Assembly: GCF_015182315.1 (NCBI RefSeq)
Contig: NZ_PRDL01000001.1
Coordinates: forward strand, 930,001 to 994,000
Source: Cellvibrio polysaccharolyticus
GTDB taxonomy: Bacteria > Pseudomonadota > Gammaproteobacteria > Pseudomonadales > Cellvibrionaceae
Length of the DNA stretch: 64,000 nt
Reading direction: 5' to 3'
The notes below the pieces were generated by a model, which was given only the letters and a program-made list of their open reading frames with translations, did no database searches and was not told the DNA's origin. Within the stretch, counting starts at the first letter, position 1. Each line of letters starts with the position of its first letter. Below are positions 27,901 through 38,700 of this stretch, in pieces. The position numbers and the translations under genes are program-made.

Positions 27901-30900
27901 GGCGCTGCGATTACAAGTTATACCGTTACCACAAGCCCCGCTGATGTTGTTCCAGTAAACGGTGCAGCTTCACCCATTATCGTAACCGGGTTGACTAATG
28001 GTGTTGCCTATACCTTTACCGTAACGGCTACCAACTCGGCGGGTACAGGTTCGCCATCGGCGGCTTCCAGCTCGATTACACCAGCGGCTAGCCAAACCAT
28101 TACCTTTGTCGCTCCTGGTGCACAAAACTTTGGTACTACACCAACGCTGTCAGCAACGGCGGATTCCGGTTTGACACCAGTGTTTACTTCTTCAACATCC
28201 GGTGTTTGTACTATCACCGGAGCAGGTGCACTGACCTTTGTGACTGCTGGTGCCTGTACGATTAATGCAGATCAAGCCGGTAATGGCAGCTACTTGCCTG
28301 CTACCCAGGTGACTCATAGCTTTGCGGTTAATGCCGTAGTGCCCGGCGCTCCAACGGCGGCGACTGCCAGTGCCGGTAATGCCGAGGCATCTGTGTCATT
28401 CACTGCACCGGTATTTACCGGTGGCGCAGTGATTACTGGTTATACCGTTACGGCTAACCCCGGTGGAGCGACTGCGACGGGTGCTGGTTCACCAATTATT
28501 GTCACCGGTTTAACCAATGGCACGCCTTATACCTTTGCTGTGAGCGCGATTAACGCAATGGGAACTGGCGCGGTATCGGCTGCTTCCAACGCAATAGAGC
28601 CTAATGGCGCACCAACCATTAGCGGTACGCCAGCTCTTGGCATCAAGCAGGAGGAGGCCTATAGTTTTATTCCAACGGCAGTAGACACAGTGGGCGATAC
28701 CTTAACCTTCAGTATCACTAACAAACCAACATGGGCAGCATTTGATACGGCAACAGGCGCATTAACCGGAACGCCAGTCAAAGCTGATGTGGGCACCACG
28801 ACAGGCATCGTAATCAGTGTAAGTGATGGCACTCTGAGTGCCAGCCTACCGGCCTTTGATCTGGTCGTGGATAGCGTCAACGATGCTCCTGTTATCACGG
28901 GTACCCCAACTACCAGCGTGGATCAGGGTGTTGCTTACAACTTTACCCCGACGGCCTCCGATCCTGACGGTGATACACTGACCTTCAGCATCACCAACAA
29001 ACCCGCCTGGGCCGTGTTCAACACCACCACCGGTCGTTTGAGCGGTATTCCGGACACCACCGACAACGGGACTTACAGCAACATTGTCATCAGTGTCTCC
29101 GATGGAACACTGACGGCCAGTCTGCCAGCGTTCAGTCTCACCGTAGCTGCTGATGATGTGGATACCGACACCCCGGTCGTCACCGCACCGTCCCCGGTCG
29201 TGTTGAATGCTTCCGCGCTCTACACCCCGGTTACCCTGCGTCAGTTGCTGAAGCTGGATGCCGATGCGGATAGCGCAACCCTGCAAGCGGCACTGGCGGC
29301 ACTCACCACCGGTGGTGGCGAAGCCTGTTGCACCACCTTGCCGGAAGGGTTGAATGACAATGCCGTAGTGTTGTTATCCCCCGGACGTCATGAGGTGGTA
29401 TGGACAGCAACCGCCGCCAATGGCCAAACCGCTTCGGCAAAACAAACCGTGAACATCCGTCCGCTGGTCTCGTTCGCCAAAAACCAGCAAGCCCTGCGTG
29501 ACAGCGTGGTGCGTGTGCGGATTCTGCTGAACGGTGTATCCCCGGTGTATCCACTGGCGATACCGGTCACCATCGACACCGCCACCACGGCGGCCGACAC
29601 GGAATACACCCTGCTGGAAACGGTAGCCATGTTCAATGATGCCGGTCAGACCGAAGCGCACATTGACGTACAGCTGCACGCCGGTGCCGGTGCTGCCGAC
29701 AGTCAACTGGTGCTGGGTCTGGATGACCGTAGCAGCAACCCGGCGGTTATCACCGGTGACCTGTTCGACATCAACAGCGGTGCCGCCAACCGTCATGTCA
29801 TCAGCCTGCGTGAAGGCAACATCGCACCGGAAGTCTCGTTGAGCCTGAATCAGGATGAGCGCAACACCATCCTGGTCGCCCGCACCGGAGGCGATGTCAC
29901 CGTCACGGCGCAGGTCACTGACCTCAATGCAGGCGATACTCATAGCTTCGACTGGAGTGGTACCGACAACGTACTGGCGGATCTTGATGGTAATGCCGCC
30001 AACAACACCCTGGTCTTCAACCCGGTAACCTTGAGCGGCCGTTACTTTGTACAGCTCACCGTCACCGATTCGGCGGGTGCCAGTGAAACCGCCGACCTCT
30101 ACTTCCGTGTAGTCGAACAGCTGCCGGTACTCGACCCGAACAAGGACAGCAACGGCAATGGCATCGACGATGAGACCGAAGGCTTTGGCGATGCGAACGG
30201 CAACGGCATACCGGATTACCTGGATGCCATGCCGACCGACAACGTACTGCCGCAGCAAATCATTGAAGCCAATACTTACCTGCTGGAGTGTGACCCGGGT
30301 GTACTGTGCCGTATCGGTCGCTTCGCCCTGCTGGGAGAAAGCGGTGGTGTGGAGTTACTGGTCAGTGATATGGAAGCCGCCTCGGATTTACCCGCTGACT
30401 CGACCCATCAGGTGGTGGGCGGTATCTTCGATTTCGAAATCAAACACCTGCCCGTAGAAGGACAAACCATCCGTGTGGTGATACCGCAACGCGAAGCGAT
30501 TCCGGCCGAAGCGGTCTACCGCAAATACCACAACGGCAGCTGGAAAGACTTCGTAAGCAATGACAACAACCGGCTGCACTCTGCACCGGGCAACCCGGGC
30601 TTCTGTCCGCCACCGGGCGATGCGCAGTGGGAGCCAGGTCTGGTTGCCGGTTACCTGTGTGTGCAGTTAACGCTGGAAGACGGTGGCCCGAACGATGCGG
30701 ACGGTCTGGTGAACAAGGCGATTGCCGACCCGGGTGGTGTGAGTGTTCGGGTGCAAACCGAACCGCCGGTTGACCCTGAACCGGAACCGCCAGTGAATCC
30801 GGAACCGCCGGTAAAACCGGAGCCACCGGTCAACCCGCCGAAAGGGGGCAAAAAGAGTGGTGGTGCTGTCGGGTTGATGGAAACGGGAGCGGCTTTGTTG

Positions 30901-30978
30901 TTGTTACTGCTGGCTCACAACCGTCGTAGAACGGGCGCCCAAAGCAAAGGGAAAAACGCAAAGCGCAGCAACAATTGA
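24994..30978 (+). CDS. Giant secreted multidomain protein 2 (Ig-like, Fn3, He_PIG; GlyGly-CTERM-like tail)
   Basis: 1994-aa exported protein; a GGGGAAG ribosome-binding site precedes ATG 24994. The signal peptide ends near residue 41 (FNVYA|ATP). Approximate layout: N-terminal domain 42-228, shared with giant 3; two bacterial Ig-like repeats 229-478 (each with PQLTLETGATDRTINY) and a third at 479-587; four Fn3 domains alternating with three ~85-aa repeats (QTITF...GTCTI-like, 679-764, 857-941, 1031-1114); two He_PIG repeats 1205-1388; shared C-terminal module with the calcium-type DxNxNG segment; Pro-rich linker; terminal GGAVG, Leu-rich helix and NRRR. A beta-sandwich string of this kind suggests an adhesin. 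Expression is probably tied to the collar gene upstream. The ligand is unknown. Confidence 0.87.
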   Translation: MLRATYKIIHVINNLVAGCWRYGVRLFLSGLAILVSFNVYAATPLDQNFDALAPGYLTNAGHTIAGATYTLVTPGGGAVVALFGDPYAFSITPDVNDNAVVFNSDGNTFIQGPLDARITSADGSEFRIVSMEIDTGLVNEADHVGDPNLIVGGYRNGDLVVSDTIDTRSSDSSGSVAYAKNADAGFGGVLTFNSDWSYIDEIRFIGPDNTLYVIAIDELDFEPGIPPDSTSPTVTSISSSTLNGTYKVGSPISIQVNFSENVIVAGGTPQLTLETGATDRTINYTSGTGSSTLTFTYTVQAGDVSADLDYTTTTALALNGSTIRDAAGNNAILTLAPPGAANSLGNNKALVIDGVVPTVTSVNSSTANGTYKIGDVVSVQVNFSEAVTVTGTPQLTLETGATDRTINYASGTGTSTLTFNYTVQAGDTSSDLDYVATSSLALGGGTIRDAAGNDATLTLASPGAANSLGNNKALVIDGVAPSVSSIVVSGSPMAAATSVNFTVIFNESVTGVSTDDFALGITGTANGTIVSVSGAGSSFTVTVSGIVGNGTIKVNLNASTNIADAAGNAGPVAFTSGSSHTVAIPTVANAPTIGTATAGAGQVSVAFTTPVNDGGSAITGYTVTSNPGNITAGGNGFTTSPIVVTGLTNGTAYTFTVKATNGVGDSVASVASNPATPKGNQTITFPNPGAQNFGTAPDLGSTASATSSLTVSFTSSTTGVCTITSGGALTFVTAGSCTIDADQVGNTAWNAATTVTRTFTVNAIVPDAPAIGTATAGDTEAMVTFTAPAGTGGSAIMANGYTVTASPGGATATGSGSPITVAGLTNGLAYTFTVTATNSAGEGNPSVASNSVTPAAPQTITFGNPGTQNFGTTPTLTATSSAGGGYPISFTSSTTGVCTITAGGALTFVTIGSCTINADQAGDSSYLAAPQVSQTFTVTAVVPGAPTAATATAGDTQASVAFTAPVFIGGAAITSYTVTTSPADVVPVNGAASPIIVTGLTNGVAYTFTVTATNSAGTGSPSAASSSITPAASQTITFVAPGAQNFGTTPTLSATADSGLTPVFTSSTSGVCTITGAGALTFVTAGACTINADQAGNGSYLPATQVTHSFAVNAVVPGAPTAATASAGNAEASVSFTAPVFTGGAVITGYTVTANPGGATATGAGSPIIVTGLTNGTPYTFAVSAINAMGTGAVSAASNAIEPNGAPTISGTPALGIKQEEAYSFIPTAVDTVGDTLTFSITNKPTWAAFDTATGALTGTPVKADVGTTTGIVISVSDGTLSASLPAFDLVVDSVNDAPVITGTPTTSVDQGVAYNFTPTASDPDGDTLTFSITNKPAWAVFNTTTGRLSGIPDTTDNGTYSNIVISVSDGTLTASLPAFSLTVAADDVDTDTPVVTAPSPVVLNASALYTPVTLRQLLKLDADADSATLQAALAALTTGGGEACCTTLPEGLNDNAVVLLSPGRHEVVWTATAANGQTASAKQTVNIRPLVSFAKNQQALRDSVVRVRILLNGVSPVYPLAIPVTIDTATTAADTEYTLLETVAMFNDAGQTEAHIDVQLHAGAGAADSQLVLGLDDRSSNPAVITGDLFDINSGAANRHVISLREGNIAPEVSLSLNQDERNTILVARTGGDVTVTAQVTDLNAGDTHSFDWSGTDNVLADLDGNAANNTLVFNPVTLSGRYFVQLTVTDSAGASETADLYFRVVEQLPVLDPNKDSNGNGIDDETEGFGDANGNGIPDYLDAMPTDNVLPQQIIEANTYLLECDPGVLCRIGRFALLGESGGVELLVSDMEAASDLPADSTHQVVGGIFDFEIKHLPVEGQTIRVVIPQREAIPAEAVYRKYHNGSWKDFVSNDNNRLHSAPGNPGFCPPPGDAQWEPGLVAGYLCVQLTLEDGGPNDADGLVNKAIADPGGVSVRVQTEPPVDPEPEPPVNPEPPVKPEPPVNPPKGGKKSGGAVGLMETGAALLLLLLAHNRRRTGAQSKGKNAKRSNN
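28934..30930 (+). repeat. Shared C-terminal module of the giant genes, copy 2
   Basis: Nearly identical to 16731-18735 and 39403-41393. It differs from copy 1 mainly by scattered substitutions and by a short block around 30340-30410 (VSDMEAASDLPADSTHQ in place of DNDFTTLSDLSRDTTHK). Confidence 0.9.
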
Positions 30979-31076
30979 ACGGACGCAAACACTAGCCGGT
31001 TCCCGGTTGCTGACAAGGGGTGTAATGGCGTACCGCCGAGCCCCCCGAAAAAGCATGTTGTTTGTTAAAAAAGAAA

Positions 31077-31106
31077 AAGCCGATCTCTGTGAGGTCGGCT
31101 TTTTTT
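31077..31106 (+). terminator. Intrinsic terminator after giant 2
   Basis: Stem AAGCCGATCTC/GAGGTCGGCTT followed by a run of seven T. Same design as the terminators after giants 1 and 3. Confidence 0.9.
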
Positions 31107-31371
31107 GCTGTTTAACCGCAGCCTCCTCCCATTTCAATATTTTTCTTTCCGCACGATGAGATACCTGCTGCAACAAGAACTGCAGGTCAGCATTATTCAC
31201 CCCACTTGCAGCAGTGTCTGGCGTCTTCAAACTGTTTGATTTCGTAACAAGTAACCTTAAGCGCAAGCATTGACGGGATAAGTATGCCAGCAATATAAAA
31301 AATCCATTTCGTTAATGATTGGCTTATACAAAAAGTAATGATGCGGGCAGCAACTTTTTGTGCATTTTAAT

Positions 31372-31520
31372 GATGGCAGGCAAGCCCGAAATCCTGGTGG
31401 GGCTACCGGTTGAGCGCGATAACCCTGGGACTAATAATTTGTACTTCACCCTGATTTTAGGCTTTTGTAGAGGGTGAGTTTTATCGCGCAATGAAGCGCG
31501 AAGCGTTTCTGTTCAGTTAA
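31372..31520 (+). pseudogene. Remnant of the GNAT gene 3' end (duplication scar)
   Basis: About 149 nt resembling the last 50 codons of the GNAT gene (23312-23812): both contain GGTTGAGCG(C/T)GATAAC, then GGCTTT/GGGTTT, GAATTTTATC/GAGTTTTATC, and ATGAAGCGCGAA close to a TTAA stop. The copy has no start and carries in-frame disruptions, so it is not expressed as a protein. Its stop (31518) lies 7,708 nt from the intact GNAT stop, nearly the 7,712-nt offset of the collar and giant starts, which dates it to the same tandem duplication. Confidence 0.85.
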
Positions 31521-32014
31521 ATTCAGTCGGGGGATTTACTTTCCTTTTTTTGTGATGTTATATGCAGTAATTTAATGAATAGTATTGTTGCGATAATGTG
31601 TTTGCCGGGAAAGTCCAATATTTTGACAGGATGTCTCTGTCATATTTTTGGCGAACTTTTTTAAAAATTTCGGTTTCGATTGGTCTGTTCAAAAAATTGA
31701 CTTTCCCCTGTGGTTGATGCTCTGTGCAGCTGTTAATGATTTGTCGTTCTTCAGATCGAGTGTCTACCTATCCCTCCAAACTGAAGACTGTTTGAAGAAA
31801 GATGTATCGCTTTTTGTAGTGTTCAATCTGTAAGCGCTTTCTCTCAGTTTTCATCTGGCATTTTCTGAGCGAATAATAACTGGCTTTGCCTGATAAATTT
31901 TTGTGATACCCGTAATGCGTCAATGCATTGTTTGTTGTGGCAACAGGCAACTATTTTGCGTGTCTGGAAAACGGTTTTCCGGTTTCCTTATTTTCATTAT
32001 CAAGGAGAAAGATT
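31521..32014 (+). promoter_or_regulatory. Long conserved leader of collar gene 2
   Basis: Copy of 23813-24302 with substitutions and small indels. The ribosome-binding region and the last ~200 nt are best conserved; the CCGGC/GCCGG mini-hairpin is changed to CTGGC/GCCTG, which opens one pair, while the GGAAAA...TTTTCC hairpin is lengthened. It should carry the promoter for collar 2. Confidence 0.55.
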
Positions 32015-32611
32015 ATGTCTGAACCGTTTCTCGGTGAAATCATTATGTTTGCCGGCAACTTTGCACCGCGTGGCTGGGCTTTTTGCAATGGGCAATTACT
32101 GCCAATCCAGCAAAATTCTGCGCTTTTTGCAATTCTGGGTACTACCTATGGTGGCGATGGCCAAACGACCTTTGCATTGCCCAATTTGCAGGGGCGTGTG
32201 CCTGTGCACCAAGGTCAAAGCCCCGGTACAAGCCAATACACCCTGGGGCAGGTAGGCGGGACTGAGAATGTAACACTGACGGTAAATGAATTACCCGCGC
32301 ATTCCCACTCAGTAGCATTGAGTGGGACCGGTGATGTCAATGTTGCATTAGGGGCATCCACGACTAATGGCAGTGTTCCTACCCCAGGGCCAACAACTGT
32401 GCCTGCAAAAGTGCCTGGTGGGCTGTCTGGAGTCAATGCGTATAGCACTACACCGGATACCACGCTTTTGCCAGTACATACCACAACAACCGTCAATGTG
32501 ACTGGCAATACGGGTATTGTCGGTAACAACCTGCCGGTTCCGATTGTGCAACCTTATGTAGTAGTTAATTTCATTATCGCAATTGAAGGCGTTTTCCCCT
32601 CACGTAATTAA
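32015..32611 (+). CDS. Phage tail collar-type (MdpB/microcystin-dependent-like) protein 2
   Basis: 198-aa paralogue of the protein at 24303-24899, with the same collar domain (GWAFCNGQLLPI, FALPNLQGRVPVHQG). Differences cluster in residues 8-125 (IIMFAGNF, GDGQTTF, GQVGGTENVTLTVNELPAHSHS, GASTTNG), whereas the DNA from about 32350 through the intergenic terminator into the giant gene appears identical or nearly so to copy 1. This polarity suggests recent gene conversion of the 3' half. It stands 94 nt before giant 3. Function unknown; see copy 1. Confidence 0.9.
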   Translation: MSEPFLGEIIMFAGNFAPRGWAFCNGQLLPIQQNSALFAILGTTYGGDGQTTFALPNLQGRVPVHQGQSPGTSQYTLGQVGGTENVTLTVNELPAHSHSVALSGTGDVNVALGASTTNGSVPTPGPTTVPAKVPGGLSGVNAYSTTPDTTLLPVHTTTTVNVTGNTGIVGNNLPVPIVQPYVVVNFIIAIEGVFPSRN

Positions 32612-32647
32612 GCTCAAACGATTGTGGGATGTGGGGCTCAAGTCAAG

Positions 32648-32676
32648 CAGTGCGCAAGGGATGCGCACTGTTTTTT
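32648..32676 (+). terminator. Intrinsic terminator between collar 2 and giant 3
   Basis: Identical to the hairpin at 24936-24964, again with six T and only 29 nt before the giant ATG (32706). Confidence 0.88.
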
Positions 32677-32705
32677 GTTGAAAAAGTCATTAATGGGGAA
32701 GCATT

Positions 32706-35700
32706 ATGTTGCGGGCTACTTATAAAATAATTCATGTGATCAATAATCTGGTTACAGAACATCGGTGTTTGTATTGGTGCAGGTTATTGTTAAGTTGCTT
32801 GGCGGTTTTGATGTCTTTTAGCGTCTGTGCTGCCACTCCTTCGGATCAGAATTTCGATGCGGAGTCTCCGCGTGTCATGACTGTCTCCGGCGAAACGATA
32901 ACGGGTGCAACCTACACATTGGTGACGCCTGGTGGCGGAGCGGTTGTTACGTTGTTTGGCGACCCATACGTGTTCAGTATTACGCCTGACGTTAATGATA
33001 ATGCTGTTGTATTTAACTCTGACGGAAATACCTTTATTCAAGGGCCTTTGGATGCAAGGATAACCTCGGCGGATGGTTCAGAATTTCGCATTGTGTCAAT
33101 GGAGATTGACACTGGAGTTTTGAATGAGACATATAACTTGGGAGATCCAAACCTGATAATAAGAGGCTATCTGAATGGGGGGTTAGTAGCATCGGATACC
33201 ATTGATACCCGTTCTTCGGACTCATCGGGTTCTGTGACTTACACAAAAAATGGGATTGCGAATTATTTTGGTGGTGTGCTGACGTTTAATTCCGATTGGC
33301 AATACATTGATGAGATTCGTTTTATCGGAACAAATAATACACTATATGTAATCGCAATAGATGAGCTTGATTTTGAACCTGGTGTACTGCCTGGGCCTTC
33401 TATCACCTCCGCCACCTATAACGGCACTACTGGTGTGATAGTGGTAACCGGTACTAATTTCACTGGAACAGGCGGTGCTAACAATGATGTGATCGCTAAC
33501 AAATTTACCCTGACCGGTGAAGGCGGTGTTACCTATACGCTGACTAATACCTCCAATGTTGAAATTGGTTCTGTCACTACTTTTTCGCTGACCCTCAGTG
33601 AGACTGATAGAGTGGCGATCAATCAAATTGTCAACAAAAATGGCATCAGCTCTACCGGCGGAACTACCTATAATCTGGCTGGTGCCGCTGGTTTTATGGC
33701 TGATTCGGCGGCAACAGCCGACCTTGCGGGTAATGGCATTACAGTTTCCAGTGTTCCGGTTCCTACAGTTACCTCTGCTACTTATGATGCCAATACAGGG
33801 GTATTGGTAGTAACCGGTACTAACCTGAAGAAGCGCAATGGCGCAGCCAACGATATTGTTGCCAATAAGTTCACCCTGTTGGGGCAGGGCAACAGTACCC
33901 GTACCTTGACTGATACGGCCAATGTGGAGATTGGTTCCGACACCAGTTTTACCTTAACGCTTAGCCCAACAGATAAGGCTGCCGTTGCTTCTATTCTCAA
34001 TAAAAATGGCACCAGTGCGCTTGATGCGACGACTTATAATTTAGCCGCTGCGGAAGATTGGGCGGCGGGTGCGGATGCAGTGGTAGCTGTTGCGGATACC
34101 ACAGGCAATGGCATTACGGTGAGCGGTGTCAATGCTGCCCCGGTCATTACTAACCTTAACGGTGACAGTGTGGCGTGGCCGGATGTTGGTAATACAGTAA
34201 CTCTGGACGCTGGTGGTAATGCGACGGTTACTGATATCGAGTTGGATGCCAGCAACTGGAATGGCGCCAGCCTGACGGTGCAGCGTGGCAATACCCCGCT
34301 TGTGTCGGATATATTCAGTTTTAACGAGTCCGGCTTTAGCGTTAGTGGCGGTAACCTGCAAACGGGTGGCTCAACTACCTTCGGTACTTTCACCAATGCT
34401 AACGGTGTGTTGGCAATCAGCTTTAATACTAATGCCACTAATACCCTGGTGCGCGATGTGGTTCGCGGTATCCAGTACCGTAACGACACACCTGCTGGCC
34501 ATGCCACAATCCGTTTCACACTGAGCGATGGCAACTCGAGTGTCGCTGCCGACGTGAACGTGACCACCGATTTCATTTACGTTACCAGCGCTACCGATAC
34601 AGCCACCATCAACCTGGCTAATGGCGTGAGCTTCAGTGAAGCAATTGCGATTGCCGCCGCACACCTCACCGGTAACCAGACTATTGTGATCGCTTCCAGT
34701 TTGGCAACTCAGACGGTATCGACCTCTGCTGCCAGCACGCTGAACGAGAATCTGACCCTGAACCTTAATTCCGCCAGCGGCGTGACCTTGAGTGGTGGAT
34801 CACTGGCTATCGCGCCGGGCGTTACCTTGACTGTCACCAATGGTGCGACTGATACAACAACTTTTACGACCGCTCTGACTGGCCCGGGGTCGTTCACCAA
34901 ACTGGGGACAGGCACCCTGGTGTTAAACGGTACCAGCACGACTTACACGGGTTCAGTTACTGTTGGTCAGGGCGTATTGACTGTCGCCCACAACAATGCG
35001 TTGGGTACCACTACCAATGGCGTGACGGTTAGCAGCGGTGCCAGTCTGCGTGTAGCTAATGGAATTACCATTACTGATGCACTGAATCTGAGTGGCGCTG
35101 GTGACAATGCGTCCGGAGCGCTCCAACTTGCCTCCGGTGCAGCCACAGTGAGCGGCAATATTAATTTGTCGTCAACCGTTGTCAGCATCAATTCGGCAGG
35201 AACACTCAGCCTGTCGGGTATCATCAGTGGCACCAATTTAGCCTCAACCGGCACTGGCAGCCTGATCCTGTCTGGCACTAATACCTATGGGAATACCACG
35301 GTATCCGCAGGTACGCTGTCTGTCGCCAATGATAATAATCTTGGTTTTACTCAAATCACGCTGGCCAGTGGCACTACGCTGGCGGTGACGGGTGCAACCA
35401 CTATCGATAACGGCATTACGCTGACGGGTGCAGCGACCATCAGCAACACTGCCAATGTCACCATCGACGGTGTTATCAGCGGAGGTCACAACCTGACCAA
35501 GACAGGATCAGGTGTGCTGACGCTGGCAAGAGATAATACCTACGCAGCCACCAATGTTGATGCCGGTACCCTCAGTGTTTCAAGTGATAACAACCTCGGC
35601 TCTGGTGCTATCACTCTGGCAGCGGGTACAACGCTGGCGATTAACGGCGCAACTACCATCGATAACACAATTGCGCTGACGGGTGCAGCGACGATCAGTA

Positions 35701-38700
35701 GTACCGCTAATGCCACTATAGACGGCGTTATCAGCGGTGCGCATAACCTTACCAAGACTGGATCTGCCACATTGACCTTGGCGGCAAGCAATACTTATAG
35801 CGGTAACACTATCGTATCAGCAGGTGGATTGACCTTAACCGGCGGTTCATCTATTGGCGACGGCAATGCCGTATCAGTAGCCAGCGGAGCCACCTTAACC
35901 TTGGGCGGTGGTAGCGAAACTATAGGTTCACTTTTAGGTGCCGGAAATGTGGTATTGGGCTACAACCTTACAATGGGTGGTAATAACGCCAGTACAACTT
36001 TCTCTGGTGTCATTTCAGGTACAGGCAATGGCATTACCAAAATTGGGAGTGGTACATTCACATTATCTGGCAGCAATACCTATACGGGTAGTACCACTGT
36101 TAGTGCCGGTACTTTAGCGCTCAGTGGCGGAGCCGCAATTGATGATACCAGCGCTGTTACTGTTTCAAGTGGCGCCACTCTCTCCCTGAACGCAAGTGAG
36201 ACTTTAGGGTCATTGGCCGGTGCAGGGATTGTTTCTTTAAATGGTTTCACTCTTTCATCCGGTGGTAATAACAGCAGCACAACTTTCTCCGGTGGACTTA
36301 TCGGCAGTGGCGGCTTCGCAAAAACGGGTAGCGGTACTCTGACATTGTCGGGTAGCAACAGCAGTACCTTTACCGGCGACACTACCGCTTCCGGTGGCGG
36401 TACTTTAAGTGTGGCGAGTGATGATAATTTGGGATCGGGAACGCTCAGCATCAATAACAGTACGCTTGGCATTACCGGTGCCACCACTATTGATAACAGT
36501 ATTGCCCTCACCAATGGCGCGACTATCAGTAACACCCCAGCAGTGACCTTATCGGGTGCGATTAGCGGTAGCGGTAGCCTCTCGAAAGCGGACAGTGGGG
36601 TGCTTTCATTATCTGGAACAAGTAACTATGGCGGCAGTACCACGGTATTGGCTGGTACTTTATCCGTAGCAGGTGCATTAAACGGCACTTCAGGGGTAGC
36701 TGTCAGCTCCGGTGCGACCCTTACTGGCTCGGGCAGCGTCACTAATCTGGTCGTCACTAATGGCGGAACACTGTCACCAGGTAATAGTCCGGGTGTGTTT
36801 ACCGTGAATGGCAACTTGCAAATGAATTCGGGCAGCACTCTTGCTGTTGAAATCAATGGCGTAACCGCCGGTACTGAGTACGATCAAGTGATCGTTAACG
36901 GCACAGTGAGCCTTGCGGGTAATTTGGTAGCCAGTCATGGTTATTCGGCCGGGCAGGGCGATAGTTACACGATTATCGCCAACGATATGGCGGATGCCAT
37001 TACCGGCACATTCAGTGGCTTGGCCGAAGGTGCGACCCTCACTGCCGGTGGTAACGGTACTGTGTTAACCGCCAGCTACACTGGTAGCACAGGCAATGAC
37101 TTCACCCTGACTGCGCCGCTGAACGCCGCGCCCGTGATCGGCAACCTGAATGGCGACAGTGTCACGTTTATCGAAGACAGCCTCCTGGTACTTCTGGATG
37201 CAAATAGTGATGCAACAGTAACTGACAGCGACTCGACTGATTTCGATGGCGGCAATGTTACTGTCTCCATCATCAACAACCGGGTTAACACCGAGGATGT
37301 TCTTTCAATCCGGAATGAAGGTACGGCAGGGGGCCAAATTGGCACCTCCGGTTTGAATATCACTTACGGCGGGACTCTTATTGGTACACGCACAATCGAT
37401 GGTGGTACCGAGAGCAACGATCTGGTTATTACCCTCAATAGTGCGGCTACCCCAGAAATTATTCAGGCGCTGGTTCGCAACCTGACCTACATCAACACCA
37501 ATACCACTGAGCCTACCACCTACATTCGTAGCGTGGAGATAACGGTCAACGATGGCGATGGCGGCACCAGCAGCGGTGCGATTATTGATGTAGCTATTGT
37601 TGCTGTAAATGATGCTCCAACATTATCAACTACCGGTGCAACACCCACCTTCACTGAAGGTGGGTTGCCGGTAAGTTTATTCAGCGGAACCAGTGTAAGC
37701 ACGGTGGAATCTGACCAGTTGATCATAATGCTTACAGTGACGGTAACTAACGTCACCGAGGGCAGTGATGAGGTCATACATTTCGATGGTAGTGATATTC
37801 CGTTGACCAATGGTTTTACGGATACATCATTGATTCATGGTGTTGACATCAGTGTTGCCGTAACAGGCTCAACAGCTACCTTGACACTTGTTCGGACGGC
37901 TGGCCTTTCATCTGCACAGACGTTGGTCGATGGAATGACTTATGCCAATCGCAGCATAAACCCGACGGTCGCAAATCGTGTGATTACCATTACGTCATTG
38001 CAAGATGATGGCGGCACTGCCAATGGCGGGGTGGATACCGCCATCCTCAATGCGTCAGCCACCGTTACCATTTCTGCGGTGAACAGTGTTCCTGTGGTTA
38101 CAACTACCTCGGGAGTAACGGCGTTTACTGAAGGCAATAATGTTGTTTCTACGCCAGTGGTGATTGATGCCGGTATCACTGTCAGTGATGATGACAACGC
38201 CACGCTGGCGTCAGCTACTGTAAGCATTACCGCTAACTTCCAGGCCGCTGAAGATGTGCTGGCCTTCACCAACGACAGCAGCACCATGGGCAATATCAGT
38301 GCAAGTTACGATGCGGCTACCGGTGTTCTCACCTTAACGTCCAGTGACGTCACCGCGACGCTTGCTGAATGGGAAATTGCGCTCGCGGCGGTGACTTACA
38401 CCAACAGCTCGGAAACACCTTCGGAAGCAACTCGTGAAATAAGCTTTGTGGTGAATGATGGCGTAGATTCAAGTGTTGCCAGCACCAAAGAAGTCAGTGT
38501 TACAGCGGTTAACGATACGCCCATTATCTCCGGTAACCCTCCGGTCTCCGTCAATCAGGATGCTGCTTACAGCTTCACGCCTGGCGTAACCGATGTGGAT
38601 TCGGTGGTGTTCGTGTTCAGCATTATTAACCAACCGTCATGGGCTACATTTGATCCGGCCACCGGCACATTGAGCGGCACACCGGGTAATGCGGATGTTG

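Noticed and set aside
24303..32611. Prophage or tailocin, suggested by the tail-collar proteins
   Set aside because: No capsid, baseplate, sheath, lysis, integrase or terminase genes; the collar proteins belong with secreted giants.
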